Below, piece after piece: positions 8,497 to 16,645 of a DNA stretch of 64,000 nucleotides (position 1 is its first letter; each line of letters opens with the position of its first letter). The translations under genes and the position numbers were made by a program. The DNA lies in contig NZ_CP019630.1 of assembly GCF_001999245.1 (NCBI RefSeq), forward strand, positions 868,001 through 932,000, written 5' to 3'. This stretch comes from Roseibium algicola. GTDB taxonomy: Bacteria; Pseudomonadota; Alphaproteobacteria; Rhizobiales; Stappiaceae. The notes under the pieces were generated by a model. The model worked only from the letters and a program-made list of their open reading frames with translations. It was not told the origin of the DNA and did no database searches.

Positions 8497-9365
8497 CCTT
8501 TGCAGACGCGGTGATGCTCTATGACGCAAAGCCGGCGGATGCCGGCTACCTGCTGAAAATCATTCCGTTTCTTGGCCCAATGCGCCTCACGGACATCACT
8601 CCAAAGCTGGTGCGCGATTTGGGCAGAAAACTCTATCCCCTCGCTGCTTGCGATACGTGGCGTCGTCAGGTTGTGACTCCCGTCTGCGCCGTCATCAACA
8701 ATGCCCATCAGGAAAAAGGGACACCTCTTATCCGGGTCAAGGCCTATAATGCACTGGAGCGGCAGATACAGGATGAGAAGCGTGGAAAGCAAAGCCGGGG
8801 CGAAAAAACTCCCGGGTCCTGGGAATGGCTGACAGCCTTCCGCTCCCACGCCAACCGATACCAGGGCGCACTTGCCTTTTTTATGTTCACGACGGGCGCC
8901 CGTATTTCCCAGGCAATAGAGATTGAACCAGAACACCTTGATCTGCAGAACCATCGATTGCTCATGCCGGCGGCAAAGGGGCACCAAGAGCAATGGGTCA
9001 GCCTCATGACCGAGCTTGTCGTGGAACTGGCAAATCTGCCGCCGCGCAATGACCGTGTTTTCGGCTACCAGCAGCGTTGGGGCGTATACAAGGCTTGGAA
9101 AACTGCCTGCCAAAATGCTGGGATCGATTATATTCCGCCCCATGCTGCAGGACGTCACGGATTCGGAACCGAGCTTGTCGTCCGCCAGGGCGTGGACCCG
9201 CGTACTGCTGCTGACATGGGTAGATGGTCCAGTCCAAAGATCCTGCTGGACACTTATACCCATTCAACCAAGAACACAGCATCCGTGCATGAGGCTTTCC
9301 GACGAGGCAAGCCAGAGGCGTTTTCCGAGCCGCTCAAACCAGGAAAATCCGCCAAGCGCAAGTGA
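8301..9365 (+). CDS. Tyrosine recombinase / phage-type integrase
   Basis: 354 residues. The catalytic set is complete: Arg201 (TTGARISQAIEI), His281 and Arg285 (PPHAAGRHGF), Trp309 at the second His/Trp position (DMGRWSS) and the nucleophile Tyr319 (LLDTYTHS). The N-terminal part (KRGRKWWLRGRTDG...INRSLGTFD) is the arm-type DNA-binding region of this integrase family. The ribosome site TGAGGAAA precedes ATG 8301. Its likely target is tRNA-Thr(GGT), because a 3' fragment of that tRNA lies about 650 bp downstream. Confidence 0.92.
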   Translation: MPLELYKRGRKWWLRGRTDGIDGYINRSLGTFDPAVAKTKLREIERKAQQRALLGSDAPSEADELTFADAVMLYDAKPADAGYLLKIIPFLGPMRLTDITPKLVRDLGRKLYPLAACDTWRRQVVTPVCAVINNAHQEKGTPLIRVKAYNALERQIQDEKRGKQSRGEKTPGSWEWLTAFRSHANRYQGALAFFMFTTGARISQAIEIEPEHLDLQNHRLLMPAAKGHQEQWVSLMTELVVELANLPPRNDRVFGYQQRWGVYKAWKTACQNAGIDYIPPHAAGRHGFGTELVVRQGVDPRTAADMGRWSSPKILLDTYTHSTKNTASVHEAFRRGKPEAFSEPLKPGKSAKRK

Positions 9366-10308
9366 TCCGGCCCCTTCGCTCAAAAATGAAAGGGTCCATT
9401 CTGTAAACGCGAAACGCTCCATGCGCCTATTTTCGGGTTTCGGTACTTTTCCAACCTTCTGGCAGCCATGACGAAGAGGCTTACCGGCTTTAAAAGATGC
9501 AACATGTCCAAAGCGCTGAAATGGTTATGCCTAGAGCGGCGATCCTTGCGTGGCAGACTACCAACTAGCCCCATTTTTCTTTCACGCATTCTGCCCACTG
9601 CTTTGCGGCAATGAGTGGAACAGATTGGTTCAGCTGCTATAGAACTTGTTGTGGCTTTGCGTGGGCATTCAATAATAACTGGTCTGCCGTTTTTTTGGTC
9701 TCTTTAGAAAGCGAGACCGACGGCATCAAGCAGTTTCGGCACCACAATTGACAGAACTGTCTTTTCGGGCGGGAAGTCTTCAAGGGATCGGCTATGACTG
9801 ACCGCCTCGCCTCTTGGCAGAGCACCTCAGCATGAAGTACCAAAAGCTCGGTCAGAACCTAATTTGATACGGTGAGACAAAGTTTTCTCGGTTTGTTCAT
9901 GCTGCGGACCGACGCCTAACTTTACGCTCATTTACAAAACCCAAACAGCTGCAACGACGCGAAACCGGGAAGCAATTGAACGTATTACGGTTTCTGCAAT
10001 CAGACCACGCTTTTGGTAAGGGAGAGGTCGAGAGTTCAAATCTCTCCGGCAGCACCATTTCACATTTCTTCCCGCAAAAGACGCTAACACCCTGAATGGT
10101 AAGGCAATTTCTGGCGTTCTACAGTCCTCGTTTCGGGTGTATTCCAAGCGCTCATCAAAAACCAATCTGAAGACTGTTTTCAGTAACTCGACGGCGCATG
10201 GGCCTTCAAGGTTCTTCCTTACGTTCCATTGCCGGAATAACGCCGCAATGCTTGGTTTTATGGGGTAAAGCCCTAGCTAAGCTGCTTGCGAGCTTGTGAG
10301 GAAATGCC
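9366..10308. other. Non-coding stretch between integrase and att, and beyond
   Basis: No convincing protein gene in 943 bp. The only recognised item is the tRNA-Thr fragment at 10013-10057. The short minus-strand frame across that fragment is the well-known spurious antisense-tRNA peptide (RRDLNSRPLPYQ) and is not a gene. Confidence 0.55.
10013..10057 (+). repeat. 3' fragment of tRNA-Thr(GGT), att site
   Basis: The sequence runs from the anticodon loop TTGGTAA through GGGAGAGGTC, a T-arm GAGAG-TTCAAAT-CTCTC, and an acceptor 3' strand CGGCAGC with discriminator A and CCA. This is the 3' half of a tRNA-Thr with anticodon GGT. Upstream sequence has no D-arm and no matching 5' acceptor strand (GCTGCCG), so the tRNA is not complete. 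It is best explained as the duplicated core left at the distal end of an element integrated into the intact tRNA-Thr gene. Confidence 0.8.
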
Positions 10309-11613
10309 ATGAATGAAAGCCAGACCAAATTGACTGCTGCGGAAGCAAAAGGCCTTCGCACTGCCAAGGAGCTTGAAGCTCATCTTGCTTGGCTTGAAAC
10401 CTTCACACCTGCGGCGCTCGGCGTTCTGGCAATCGCTTCCGGTATCTACACCTACCTGGGTGTGTCCTCTCTGCTGGAGGATACGGGTGCGATGAGTTTC
10501 TTCGCGGCGGTGGCCTATTCCGTCGCCGTGTCAGTCGGGATTTTCGTATTCTGGAGCTACATGCTTCGGCTCATGCCTGCGATGCGCAGTGCGGCGGGTT
10601 TCATCGGACTTTCGGTTTCAATGCTTGTGGGGTCGGCTGCAATCATTGCCATGTCGAGCTGGCTCAACGCGGCTGCGCTTGCGGGATCGGCGGCTGTCGA
10701 ACAACACCTGGATACGACAGTCCGTGACTACCAGGCGGCTTTGGAGCAGGCACATGAGATCGCCCTTTCGGGCCAGGCTCTCGGGCGCGAGGTTCAACGC
10801 GCCAAGGAAGCATTCGAAGCACTCGCCCAACAGGAACGCTCCGGCGAGCTCTCAGGCACAGCGGGTGAAGGCGCAGTCTTTCGAGTTCTGACGCAAAAAA
10901 CAGAAGAGCTCCAGAACCTTGAGGAGCAGATTTCAGAACAAAGGCCACTGATCGACTCTGCCTTTGCCCGGGGCAACGAAATCCTTGGGCGCATGCGAGC
11001 CCTGACGGTTGCCCCCGGCCCGGTTGAACAAAGGTCGGTCGCGTTTTCGGAGGAAAGCGTGCGTCTTGCCGGCGTTATTGCAAACCTGAACCAGTACTCC
11101 GTTGCACCGCTCGTCGCTCGAGCAGCCGAGGACCTGCCTGCATCTGTTGTTCTTCCCGAACTTGACGGCCGAAACAGCAGCGTTCGAGACGCTCAATCAA
11201 GCACCATCGCATCCGTGTTGAACGCCCTCGACCAACGCAGCCAGACCCTGCGGCGCGCAGCCGATGAAGTGCTGGCGTTGGAGCCACCACAAGAGACGGC
11301 CTATAATCCGATCTCAAGCGCCGACGCTGTGATCAGGTACGCAGGCAACTTTGTCCCCTCATGGGCTGGTGCTATCGCGATCGACCTCCTGCCCGCCGTT
11401 CTGGTCTTTGTGGTCGCAATCACCCAGGCATCGATCCGTAGCGGCCGGGATGGGCTAAGCATCGAGGAAACCCTGACGCTCGCAGACCTCAAGGCAGCAA
11501 TCAATGCGATGAAGGATGTTGAGGCTTCGATGGGGGCGGCAGACAAGGAAGTCTTGCGCCGTGTCGCAAATGCGGAAACTTCCGAGCCCGCAAACCTGAA
11601 TGCCGCGGAGTAG
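10309..11613 (+). CDS. Membrane protein with long helical (coiled-coil) domain, unknown
   Basis: 434 residues, family not recognised. Three hydrophobic segments near the N-terminus (about 33-56, 61-86 and 95-125) are followed by a long, mostly helical, charged domain (about 127-345: VRDYQAALEQAHEIAL..., EVQRAKEAFEALAQQERS, QKTEELQNLEEQISEQ), a fourth membrane helix (351-373) and an acidic helical tail. This resembles proteins that hold an extramembrane coiled coil between membrane anchors. Its stop is only 6 nt before the GTG of a ClpP-like protein, so the pair is an operon and may act together at the membrane. Directly right of the att site, it is probably chromosomal backbone. A function cannot be assigned. 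Confidence 0.75.
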   Translation: MNESQTKLTAAEAKGLRTAKELEAHLAWLETFTPAALGVLAIASGIYTYLGVSSLLEDTGAMSFFAAVAYSVAVSVGIFVFWSYMLRLMPAMRSAAGFIGLSVSMLVGSAAIIAMSSWLNAAALAGSAAVEQHLDTTVRDYQAALEQAHEIALSGQALGREVQRAKEAFEALAQQERSGELSGTAGEGAVFRVLTQKTEELQNLEEQISEQRPLIDSAFARGNEILGRMRALTVAPGPVEQRSVAFSEESVRLAGVIANLNQYSVAPLVARAAEDLPASVVLPELDGRNSSVRDAQSSTIASVLNALDQRSQTLRRAADEVLALEPPQETAYNPISSADAVIRYAGNFVPSWAGAIAIDLLPAVLVFVVAITQASIRSGRDGLSIEETLTLADLKAAINAMKDVEASMGAADKEVLRRVANAETSEPANLNAAE

Positions 11614-11619
11614 CACGAC

Positions 11620-12411
11620 GTGTTTTCCGAGCGCCTTGATACGTCGCGGATAACCATCCAGCGCAGCCTGAAGTGGGTTTTGGTCGCCCAGGCGATCCTG
11701 GCAGCCTTGTTGGTGCTCTCGCATCTGCAGGCTCAATGGACCCCGGGGGGTGGCGGCAACGATGCACTGCCGTCCGGACCCACGACACCCGGCGATCAGG
11801 TGAGACACTACGATCCATCTCGTAGCTTTCCCGACTTCATGCGGACACCTGCCCCGTCGACTTTCAAAATTCCGGGTGACATGCCTCCCAGGCTTCAGTT
11901 TGAAGTGATCGACAGGGGCGAATTGGGAGAAGCGATTTTCCTGAAGGGCCGGATCTCATCTGGAGACGCCGAACGCTTTACGAGCTTCCTGGCCAGCCTG
12001 GAAGAAGCCCCCAAAGTGGTTTCACTCCATAGCCCCGGAGGCAATGTGAGTGAGGCATTTGAAATTGGTCGTAGCCTGCGCGCAGCTGAGCTGGATACCA
12101 CCATGCTGCCTGGTCTGGTGTGCCTTTCGTCGTGTCCTTACATTTTTGCAGCCGGTGTCAATCGTTCAGCCTCCAAGGATGCTGCCGTAGGCATGCATCA
12201 GCACTACTATGACACCCCCGGCTACATGCCTGTTTTCCTGGCGGTGGAAGAGATTCAGTACGGCCAGGGGGAAACGATGGAATACCTGATCGAGATGGGT
12301 ATCGATCCAGGCCTGATGGTCCATTCTCTCAATACACCCCCCAAGGAAATCTACATCCTGGTTGAAGATGAGCTTCTCGGCACCCGGCTCGCGACGGAAA
12401 TCCTGGACTGA
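11620..12411 (+). CDS. ClpP-like membrane-anchored periplasmic protein (COG3904-like)
   Basis: 263 residues from a GTG start; GGAG at the end of the upstream gene is well placed. An N-terminal membrane anchor (WVLVAQAILAALLVLSHL, about 19-36) and a Pro/Gly linker precede a ClpP/crotonase-like domain: VVSLHSPGGNVSEAFEIGRSLR (134-154), LVCLSSCPYIFAAGVNR with a candidate nucleophile Ser at 170/171, and GMHQHYY with a candidate His at 193 or 195. This arrangement matches the predicted periplasmic ClpP-class proteins; it may be an active protease or a scaffold. Coupled to the upstream membrane protein. Confidence 0.75.
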   Translation: MFSERLDTSRITIQRSLKWVLVAQAILAALLVLSHLQAQWTPGGGGNDALPSGPTTPGDQVRHYDPSRSFPDFMRTPAPSTFKIPGDMPPRLQFEVIDRGELGEAIFLKGRISSGDAERFTSFLASLEEAPKVVSLHSPGGNVSEAFEIGRSLRAAELDTTMLPGLVCLSSCPYIFAAGVNRSASKDAAVGMHQHYYDTPGYMPVFLAVEEIQYGQGETMEYLIEMGIDPGLMVHSLNTPPKEIYILVEDELLGTRLATEILD

Positions 12412-12452
12412 GCGCCGTTCAGCAGAGGTCGGGTCTGAGCCCGCTCCAAAAG

Positions 12453-13343
12453 CTACAGATGCAATTGGCCCGTTGCAGTGAGCACAGCGGAACCGGTCAG
12501 CTCAACAGCGTCGGGGCGCACGAGAAGCCGAATATGGCTTTCCCTACCCATGGAAACTCCCTGTACGACCGTGAACGTTTCTTGTCCTCCAGCACCGCTG
12601 CGGTTGGCCAATAGCCACCCCAGTGGGCCTGCGGCGCTTCCTGTTGCCGGGTCTTCCCGAATGCCTACCGTTGGATTGAAGAAGCGAGCATAGGCTTCCC
12701 CTCTCTGTTCACCAGATGTCGTGAAAACATAACATCCTTGCGCACCGGCACGCTCCAACAACGGAAGAAGCATGGAGGCGTCAGGCTCCGCGCGGTCAAC
12801 TTCGTCGCGGGAAACGAGCCTGACGAGCATATGCGCCGCACCCGTGGAGACCACAACCGCTTCCTGCGGCCCGAGGGCCGGTTCGCTCTTGTCGAGCCCC
12901 AGTGCTTCGGCAAGCGCCTGCAAGTCCCCGACATCGCCAATATGGCGCGGCATGGCCTGAGCCAGGGAGACAGTTGCCCGTCCATTTTCCCGTCCGATCG
13001 AAACTGGAAGAAGCTCGTCCCCCAGTTGCTGAACAAACGAGGTGCGTTCACCTAGTTGGCCCGTTTCTGCCAACCACCACCAGACACCTAGCGCGTTATG
13101 GCCGACACCAAACACTTCGTCTCCGGTCGGCGTGAACGATCTAATTCGAAAGTCCGCAGAAGCCTCTGTAGGCGTCAAGACAAATGATGTCTCCGATAAA
13201 TTGAATTCGACGGCGATCGCGCGCATCGTGTGCTCGTCCAGGTCATCCGCGTCTGGAACCACAGCAAGAGGATTGCCGCGCAGCGGCCTCTCGGCAAACA
13301 CATCAACGATCGCATACTGTTGAATTTTATTCGTTATATTCAT
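12453..13343 (-). CDS. PhzF-family isomerase/epimerase-like protein
   Basis: 296 residues of the PhzF/diaminopimelate epimerase-like fold: YAIVDVFAERPLRGNPLAVV at the N-terminus, the catalytic Glu51 in FNLSETSFVL, FTPTGDEVFGVGHNALG, and EDPATGSAAGPLGWLL near the C-terminus. In most genomes such proteins are isolated enzymes of unknown substrate, not phenazine makers, and no other phz genes are here. ATG 13343 has the ribosome site AGCGAGGAA; an upstream in-frame codon at 13397 is unlikely. It is divergent from a LysR-type regulator that probably controls it. Confidence 0.88.
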   Translation of the reverse strand: MNITNKIQQYAIVDVFAERPLRGNPLAVVPDADDLDEHTMRAIAVEFNLSETSFVLTPTEASADFRIRSFTPTGDEVFGVGHNALGVWWWLAETGQLGERTSFVQQLGDELLPVSIGRENGRATVSLAQAMPRHIGDVGDLQALAEALGLDKSEPALGPQEAVVVSTGAAHMLVRLVSRDEVDRAEPDASMLLPLLERAGAQGCYVFTTSGEQRGEAYARFFNPTVGIREDPATGSAAGPLGWLLANRSGAGGQETFTVVQGVSMGRESHIRLLVRPDAVELTGSAVLTATGQLHL

Positions 13344-13438
13344 TTGAGTTCCTCGCTGTTTCGCGAAGAATTCACTTGAACACGCAGGATTTAGCAATCT
13401 AATCTATTTCAACAGTATTGAGAAAAATTGTACATCAG

Positions 13439-14320
13439 ATGCCACAACCGTCTCTAAAATCACTGCAAGCAGCGGAAGCTGTAGGCCGTTTAGGCAGTTT
13501 GTCGCGGGCGGCATCCAGCCTCAACGTGACGCCAAGTGCGGTGAGCCACCAACTACGTCTGCTTGAGGCGCAACTCGAGGTAACGCTGTTCGACAGGACG
13601 GATACGGGCTTGGTCCCCACCGCTAAAGGCAGGTTGCTTTTGCCAAAACTCACGGAAGGGTTTCAGGTGATTTCGGACGGGTTGGCCGAGATAAGCGCCA
13701 AGCCTCGACCCTTGCTTACCGTTTCGTGCGGTCTCGCTTTTGCCGCGCGTTTTCTGGTGCCGCGCCTGGTGAACTGGAACGCGGAACATCCGGATACAGA
13801 GATTAGGCTCGTCACCACCAGCCGACTGGTCGATTTCGATCGGGAAGGCATCGACATAGCCATCAGATTTGGCAAAGGCGAGTGGCCGGATGTGAAAACC
13901 GAAAAGATCGTCGACCAGTCGATCGAACTCGTCTGCACTCTTGGCCTCAGCAAAGCACTCCTGACCCAGGCAACAGCCTCCAAGGTTCCGCTCATAGTTG
14001 ATGAGCAAAGCCTTGTTTCCTGGACCCAGTGGTCTTCCAGTGTAGGCCGCAAGCATCTCGATCCTTCGCGACACCCGGTGGTCCGCGTGCCTGACGCGTC
14101 ACTATCGTACGAGGCTGCTGTTTCCGGTCAGGGCCTGTGGCTGGCTTGGCCCGTTCTGACGCGTGACGCCGTTGCCTCCGGCATTCTGGTGAGACCAGAC
14201 ATTCCGAGATGGGATGCAAATCTCGGATACTGGGCTGTATCGACAGCGTCGAGATGGCGCCGGCCTCAAGTCAGGAAATTTCGTGCCTGGCTGCACCAAA
14301 CCTGCGCAGCGGCTGCCTGA
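13439..14320 (+). CDS. LysR-family regulator (GcvA-like)
   Basis: 293 residues. The N-terminal winged helix reads LKSLQAAEAVGRLGSLSRAASSLNVTPSAVSHQLRLLEAQL, with FDRTDTGLVPTAKGRLLL after it. The effector domain has LTVSCGLAFAARFLVPRLVNW and VDFDREGIDIAIRFGKGEW, as in GcvA-type regulators. A TTG at 13418 is in frame but lacks a ribosome site; I prefer ATG 13439. It faces the PhzF gene across 95 bp, the classic arrangement in which a LysR regulator controls its divergent neighbour. Confidence 0.88.
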   Translation: MPQPSLKSLQAAEAVGRLGSLSRAASSLNVTPSAVSHQLRLLEAQLEVTLFDRTDTGLVPTAKGRLLLPKLTEGFQVISDGLAEISAKPRPLLTVSCGLAFAARFLVPRLVNWNAEHPDTEIRLVTTSRLVDFDREGIDIAIRFGKGEWPDVKTEKIVDQSIELVCTLGLSKALLTQATASKVPLIVDEQSLVSWTQWSSSVGRKHLDPSRHPVVRVPDASLSYEAAVSGQGLWLAWPVLTRDAVASGILVRPDIPRWDANLGYWAVSTASRWRRPQVRKFRAWLHQTCAAAA

Positions 14321-14588
14321 GGCAGCAGGCATTTCGACAAACTGAAAATGTCACTGATCTCAATGTGCAGTGCCGATCAGCAAAAACGCGCAGGACACCA
14401 TTCCGGATGCGGTCATGGCGCGCCTCATGTCTCAAGACCACTGTTCGGAGAGGCAACGACAAGAATGTCCACTTTGCTGACTGGCACTTGCATTGGCAAA
14501 AAACGCGTCGGCTGACAGAGACTGTCCAGGGACTGTCGTCAGCTTTCCGATGGCCACCCTGAAGCTGGCTTGGTCAGAGCAACAAGCG

Positions 14589-14942
14589 TTATTTGCCGGA
14601 AGAGACGTCGGCGACGCAGCGGTGGAGATGTCGCGCCAGCGTCGTTGCTTCTGCTTTCTCATCCTTGTGTTTCGGTCGAACCAGATGGAATGCGCCATCT
14701 GGAAACAGCGGTTGGTTCCGGAACACCGCGAGCTGCCCCTGCCGCAGCAGGTCGCTTGAATTTGAAACCCATCCCAGCATCACTCCCATCCCGGCAATCG
14801 CAGCCTGGGTGGCCTGAACGTAGTTGCTGAACGTCCGGTTGCCCTGCCCGCTTCCGGAAAGGCCCATAGCTTCGAAATATTGATCCCACCTCGGCCAGCA
14901 TTCATCCTCAGCCTCGACATGCAATAAAGTCGCCTTTGCCAA
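14589..14942 (-). pseudogene. LysR-family regulator, C-terminal remnant
   Basis: The translation from about 14940 down to the stop at 14589 reads DLAKATLLHVEAEDECWPRWDQYF, then VQATQAAIAGMGVMLGW and GQLAVFRNQPLFPDGAFHLV. This is the last 115 or so residues of a GcvA-like effector domain. The DNA-binding and first half are missing: upstream of the junction the frame continues only as antisense of a patatin gene fragment. The gene is therefore truncated, not functional, and joined head-to-head with another remnant at about 14940. Confidence 0.75.
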
Positions 14943-15440
14943 ATCGCCGTCGCCTGCGACCTTACCCAGGCAACCACCGAGGTGCTGGACAGTGGCCCTC
15001 TCCATTTCGCAGTGCGCGCGAGCAACTCTCCGGCCGGCATTTTTCCACCAACCTTGAAACAGGGGCATTTGCTGGTAGATGGAGCGATTTTGAACAACGT
15101 CCCGGTCGACGCGATGCGGGACCGCGTCGGGTCGGGCCAGGTGATCGTGGTCGACGTCAATCCCCGCGAAGATCTGGTCGTCGATGTCTCCCTGGAACGG
15201 TTCGGCCCGCTTGATGTTTTGACACGCCTGTTTTCGCGCCGAACGGAGAAGCTGCCAACCCTGCCTGAAATCCTGGTGCGTGCCGGCATTGTCGGCGGCA
15301 TCGCCCACCGGGATCAAACCAAGGCGATGGCAGACCTCTTGATTGAACCTCCGGTGGGTCGCTTCCCCCTTATCGGCTATGGCCAGGCTCATACCATCGC
15401 CCAGGTCGGTCAGGATGCCGCGAGAGCGCGATTGAGCTGA
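14943..15440 (+). pseudogene. Patatin-like phospholipase, C-terminal remnant
   Basis: The plus-strand translation IAVACDLTQATTEVLDSG, then FAVRASNSPAGIFPPTL, then LLVDGAILNNVPVDAMR (with the patatin catalytic-dyad Asp in DGA) is the second half of a bacterial patatin/RssA-like lipase and runs to the stop at 15438-15440. The oxyanion-hole and GXSXG nucleophile half is missing, and an in-frame TAA at 14925-14927 closes the frame upstream. Loss of both N-termini at one junction with the LysR remnant indicates a single deletion or rearrangement. Confidence 0.75.
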
Positions 15441-15442
15441 AC

Positions 15443-15460
15443 CGTTTCCATACGGAAACG
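15443..15460. terminator. Hairpin after the patatin remnant
   Basis: CGTTTCC-ATAC-GGAAACG, a perfect 7-bp stem 2 nt after the stop. There is no T-run, so it is probably the old terminator of the lipase gene but weak. The following 250 bp up to the response regulator gene hold nothing I recognise. Confidence 0.4.
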
Positions 15461-15709
15461 AGCCCCGGAGAACAGGAAAAAGCTTCGGGATAGTGTAAGT
15501 CTATTTATCATGCCGCAGGGATTTCAGAATGATCTGGAGCGACGATATCGAGAGTCGCTCGCCCGTGCCTATTGAAGTTCATCCAGCCTTTGTCCGGATG
15601 AGGGTCTCGAGCGTCGATCTGTTGAGAGACGCAAGTGAGTTCCACCGCCAGACACCAGGTAACAAGCGACGCGGCGCTTCTTCCAGCAAGACTTTCTTGT
15701 GCGTCGAGA

Positions 15710-16645
15710 TCAGCCTTCCAGGATACGTCTCAGTGAAACGACCGCGGCCGAGGTTCGGTTTTCAACGCCCAGCTTGCCGAAGATCCGGTCCAGATGCTTG
15801 TTTACCGTGCGTGGGCTCATGTCCAGAATGGAGGCGATTTCCTTGTTGGACTTTCCGTTGGCAATCCAGATCAGGACTTCGGCTTCGCGTTCCGTGAGGT
15901 CGAAGGCATCCTTCAGGATTTCGGAAGGCACGCTGTCCGAGACATCCGACACACGCAGCAGATGCTCACCCGCACTGATGTTGCCGGCATAAGTGAACCG
16001 CAACTCCCGACCCTTGATACGGGCAACAATGTCCTCTTCCTTCTGGGCAGCCTTTCCCTGTGGCAGCAGGTAATGGCGCAGCCAGTCGACGGCAGCTTCC
16101 GGCAACTGCCCGGCAGCCGCTGCGTCCTCGGCCGTGCCCGTACCAAGCAGCGCGGAGGCCTGCGGTGTCGCCCAGCATAGGGCGCCCGACAGGTCGACCG
16201 ACATCAAGTAACGCCCGGATGCATCAAGTGCGACATGGGCGCTGCGCGAATTCCGGGCGTTGGAAATATGCACGCGCAGGCGGGCGATCAGTTCGTCCGG
16301 GTTGACTGGCTTGGTGACATAGTCGACGCCACCTGATTCCAGGCCCCTGACAATATGTTCCGTCTCGCTCAGTCCGGTCATGAAGAGAACCGGTACATCC
16401 CGAAGGTCTTCCAGCGCCTTCAGGCGCTTGCTGGTTTCGAATCCGTCGAGCTCGGGCATGATCGCATCCATGAGGATCGCATTGGGGATCACGCGGGCTG
16501 CGATTTCTATCGCCTTTCGACCGCTTTGAGCCACCAGAACGGTGAAACCGGCTTCCTCCAGGGCGTCCGAAAGCATGCCCAGGGAAGAAGGTGTGTCATC
16601 GACCAGCAGCACCGTCTCGGCCTGACTAGGAGCATTCATGATCAT
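15710..16645 (-). CDS. LuxR-type response regulator partner of the permease-kinase
   Basis: 311 residues. Receiver domain: TVLLVDDTPSSLGML, with phospho-acceptor Asp in AILMDAIMPELDGFE, Thr in LFMTGLSE and Lys in YVTKPVNP. A PAS-like middle part (HVALDASGRYLMSVDLSGALCW) precedes a C-terminal LuxR/NarL helix-turn-helix (FDLTEREAEVLIWIANGKSNKEIASILDMSPRTVNKHLDRIFGKLGV, broken here only by reading). ATG 16645 has GGAAAGG upstream, and the coding region overlaps the end of the permease-kinase gene by 20 bp, so the two are coupled. It probably activates the divergent amide transporter operon; the target sites are inferred. Confidence 0.88.
   Translation of the reverse strand: MIMNAPSQAETVLLVDDTPSSLGMLSDALEEAGFTVLVAQSGRKAIEIAARVIPNAILMDAIMPELDGFETSKRLKALEDLRDVPVLFMTGLSETEHIVRGLESGGVDYVTKPVNPDELIARLRVHISNARNSRSAHVALDASGRYLMSVDLSGALCWATPQASALLGTGTAEDAAAAGQLPEAAVDWLRHYLLPQGKAAQKEEDIVARIKGRELRFTYAGNISAGEHLLRVSDVSDSVPSEILKDAFDLTEREAEVLIWIANGKSNKEIASILDMSPRTVNKHLDRIFGKLGVENRTSAAVVSLRRILEG

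Larger units (their letters stand above)
7062..10057. mobile_element. Right end of an integrated element (repressor, Xis-like, integrase, att)
   Basis: Repressor, excisionase-like gene and tyrosine integrase lie in one direction and are followed by a 3' tRNA-Thr fragment at 10013-10057. For integration into the 3' part of a tRNA gene, the intact tRNA should lie at the other end, to the left and outside this window. The left border is therefore unknown; 7062 is only the first gene clearly belonging to the element. No phage structural, conjugation or transposition genes are seen, so it may be a genomic island or a decayed prophage. Confidence 0.6.

Noticed and set aside
9932..10165. Minus-strand 77-residue frame containing CRRDLNSRPLPYQ
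   Set aside because: This peptide is the well-known false product of reading a tRNA 3' half in antisense; it spans the tRNA-Thr fragment and has no ribosome site.
12453..13343. Phenazine biosynthesis
   Set aside because: Only a PhzF-fold protein is present, without other phz genes; this family is common outside phenazine producers.
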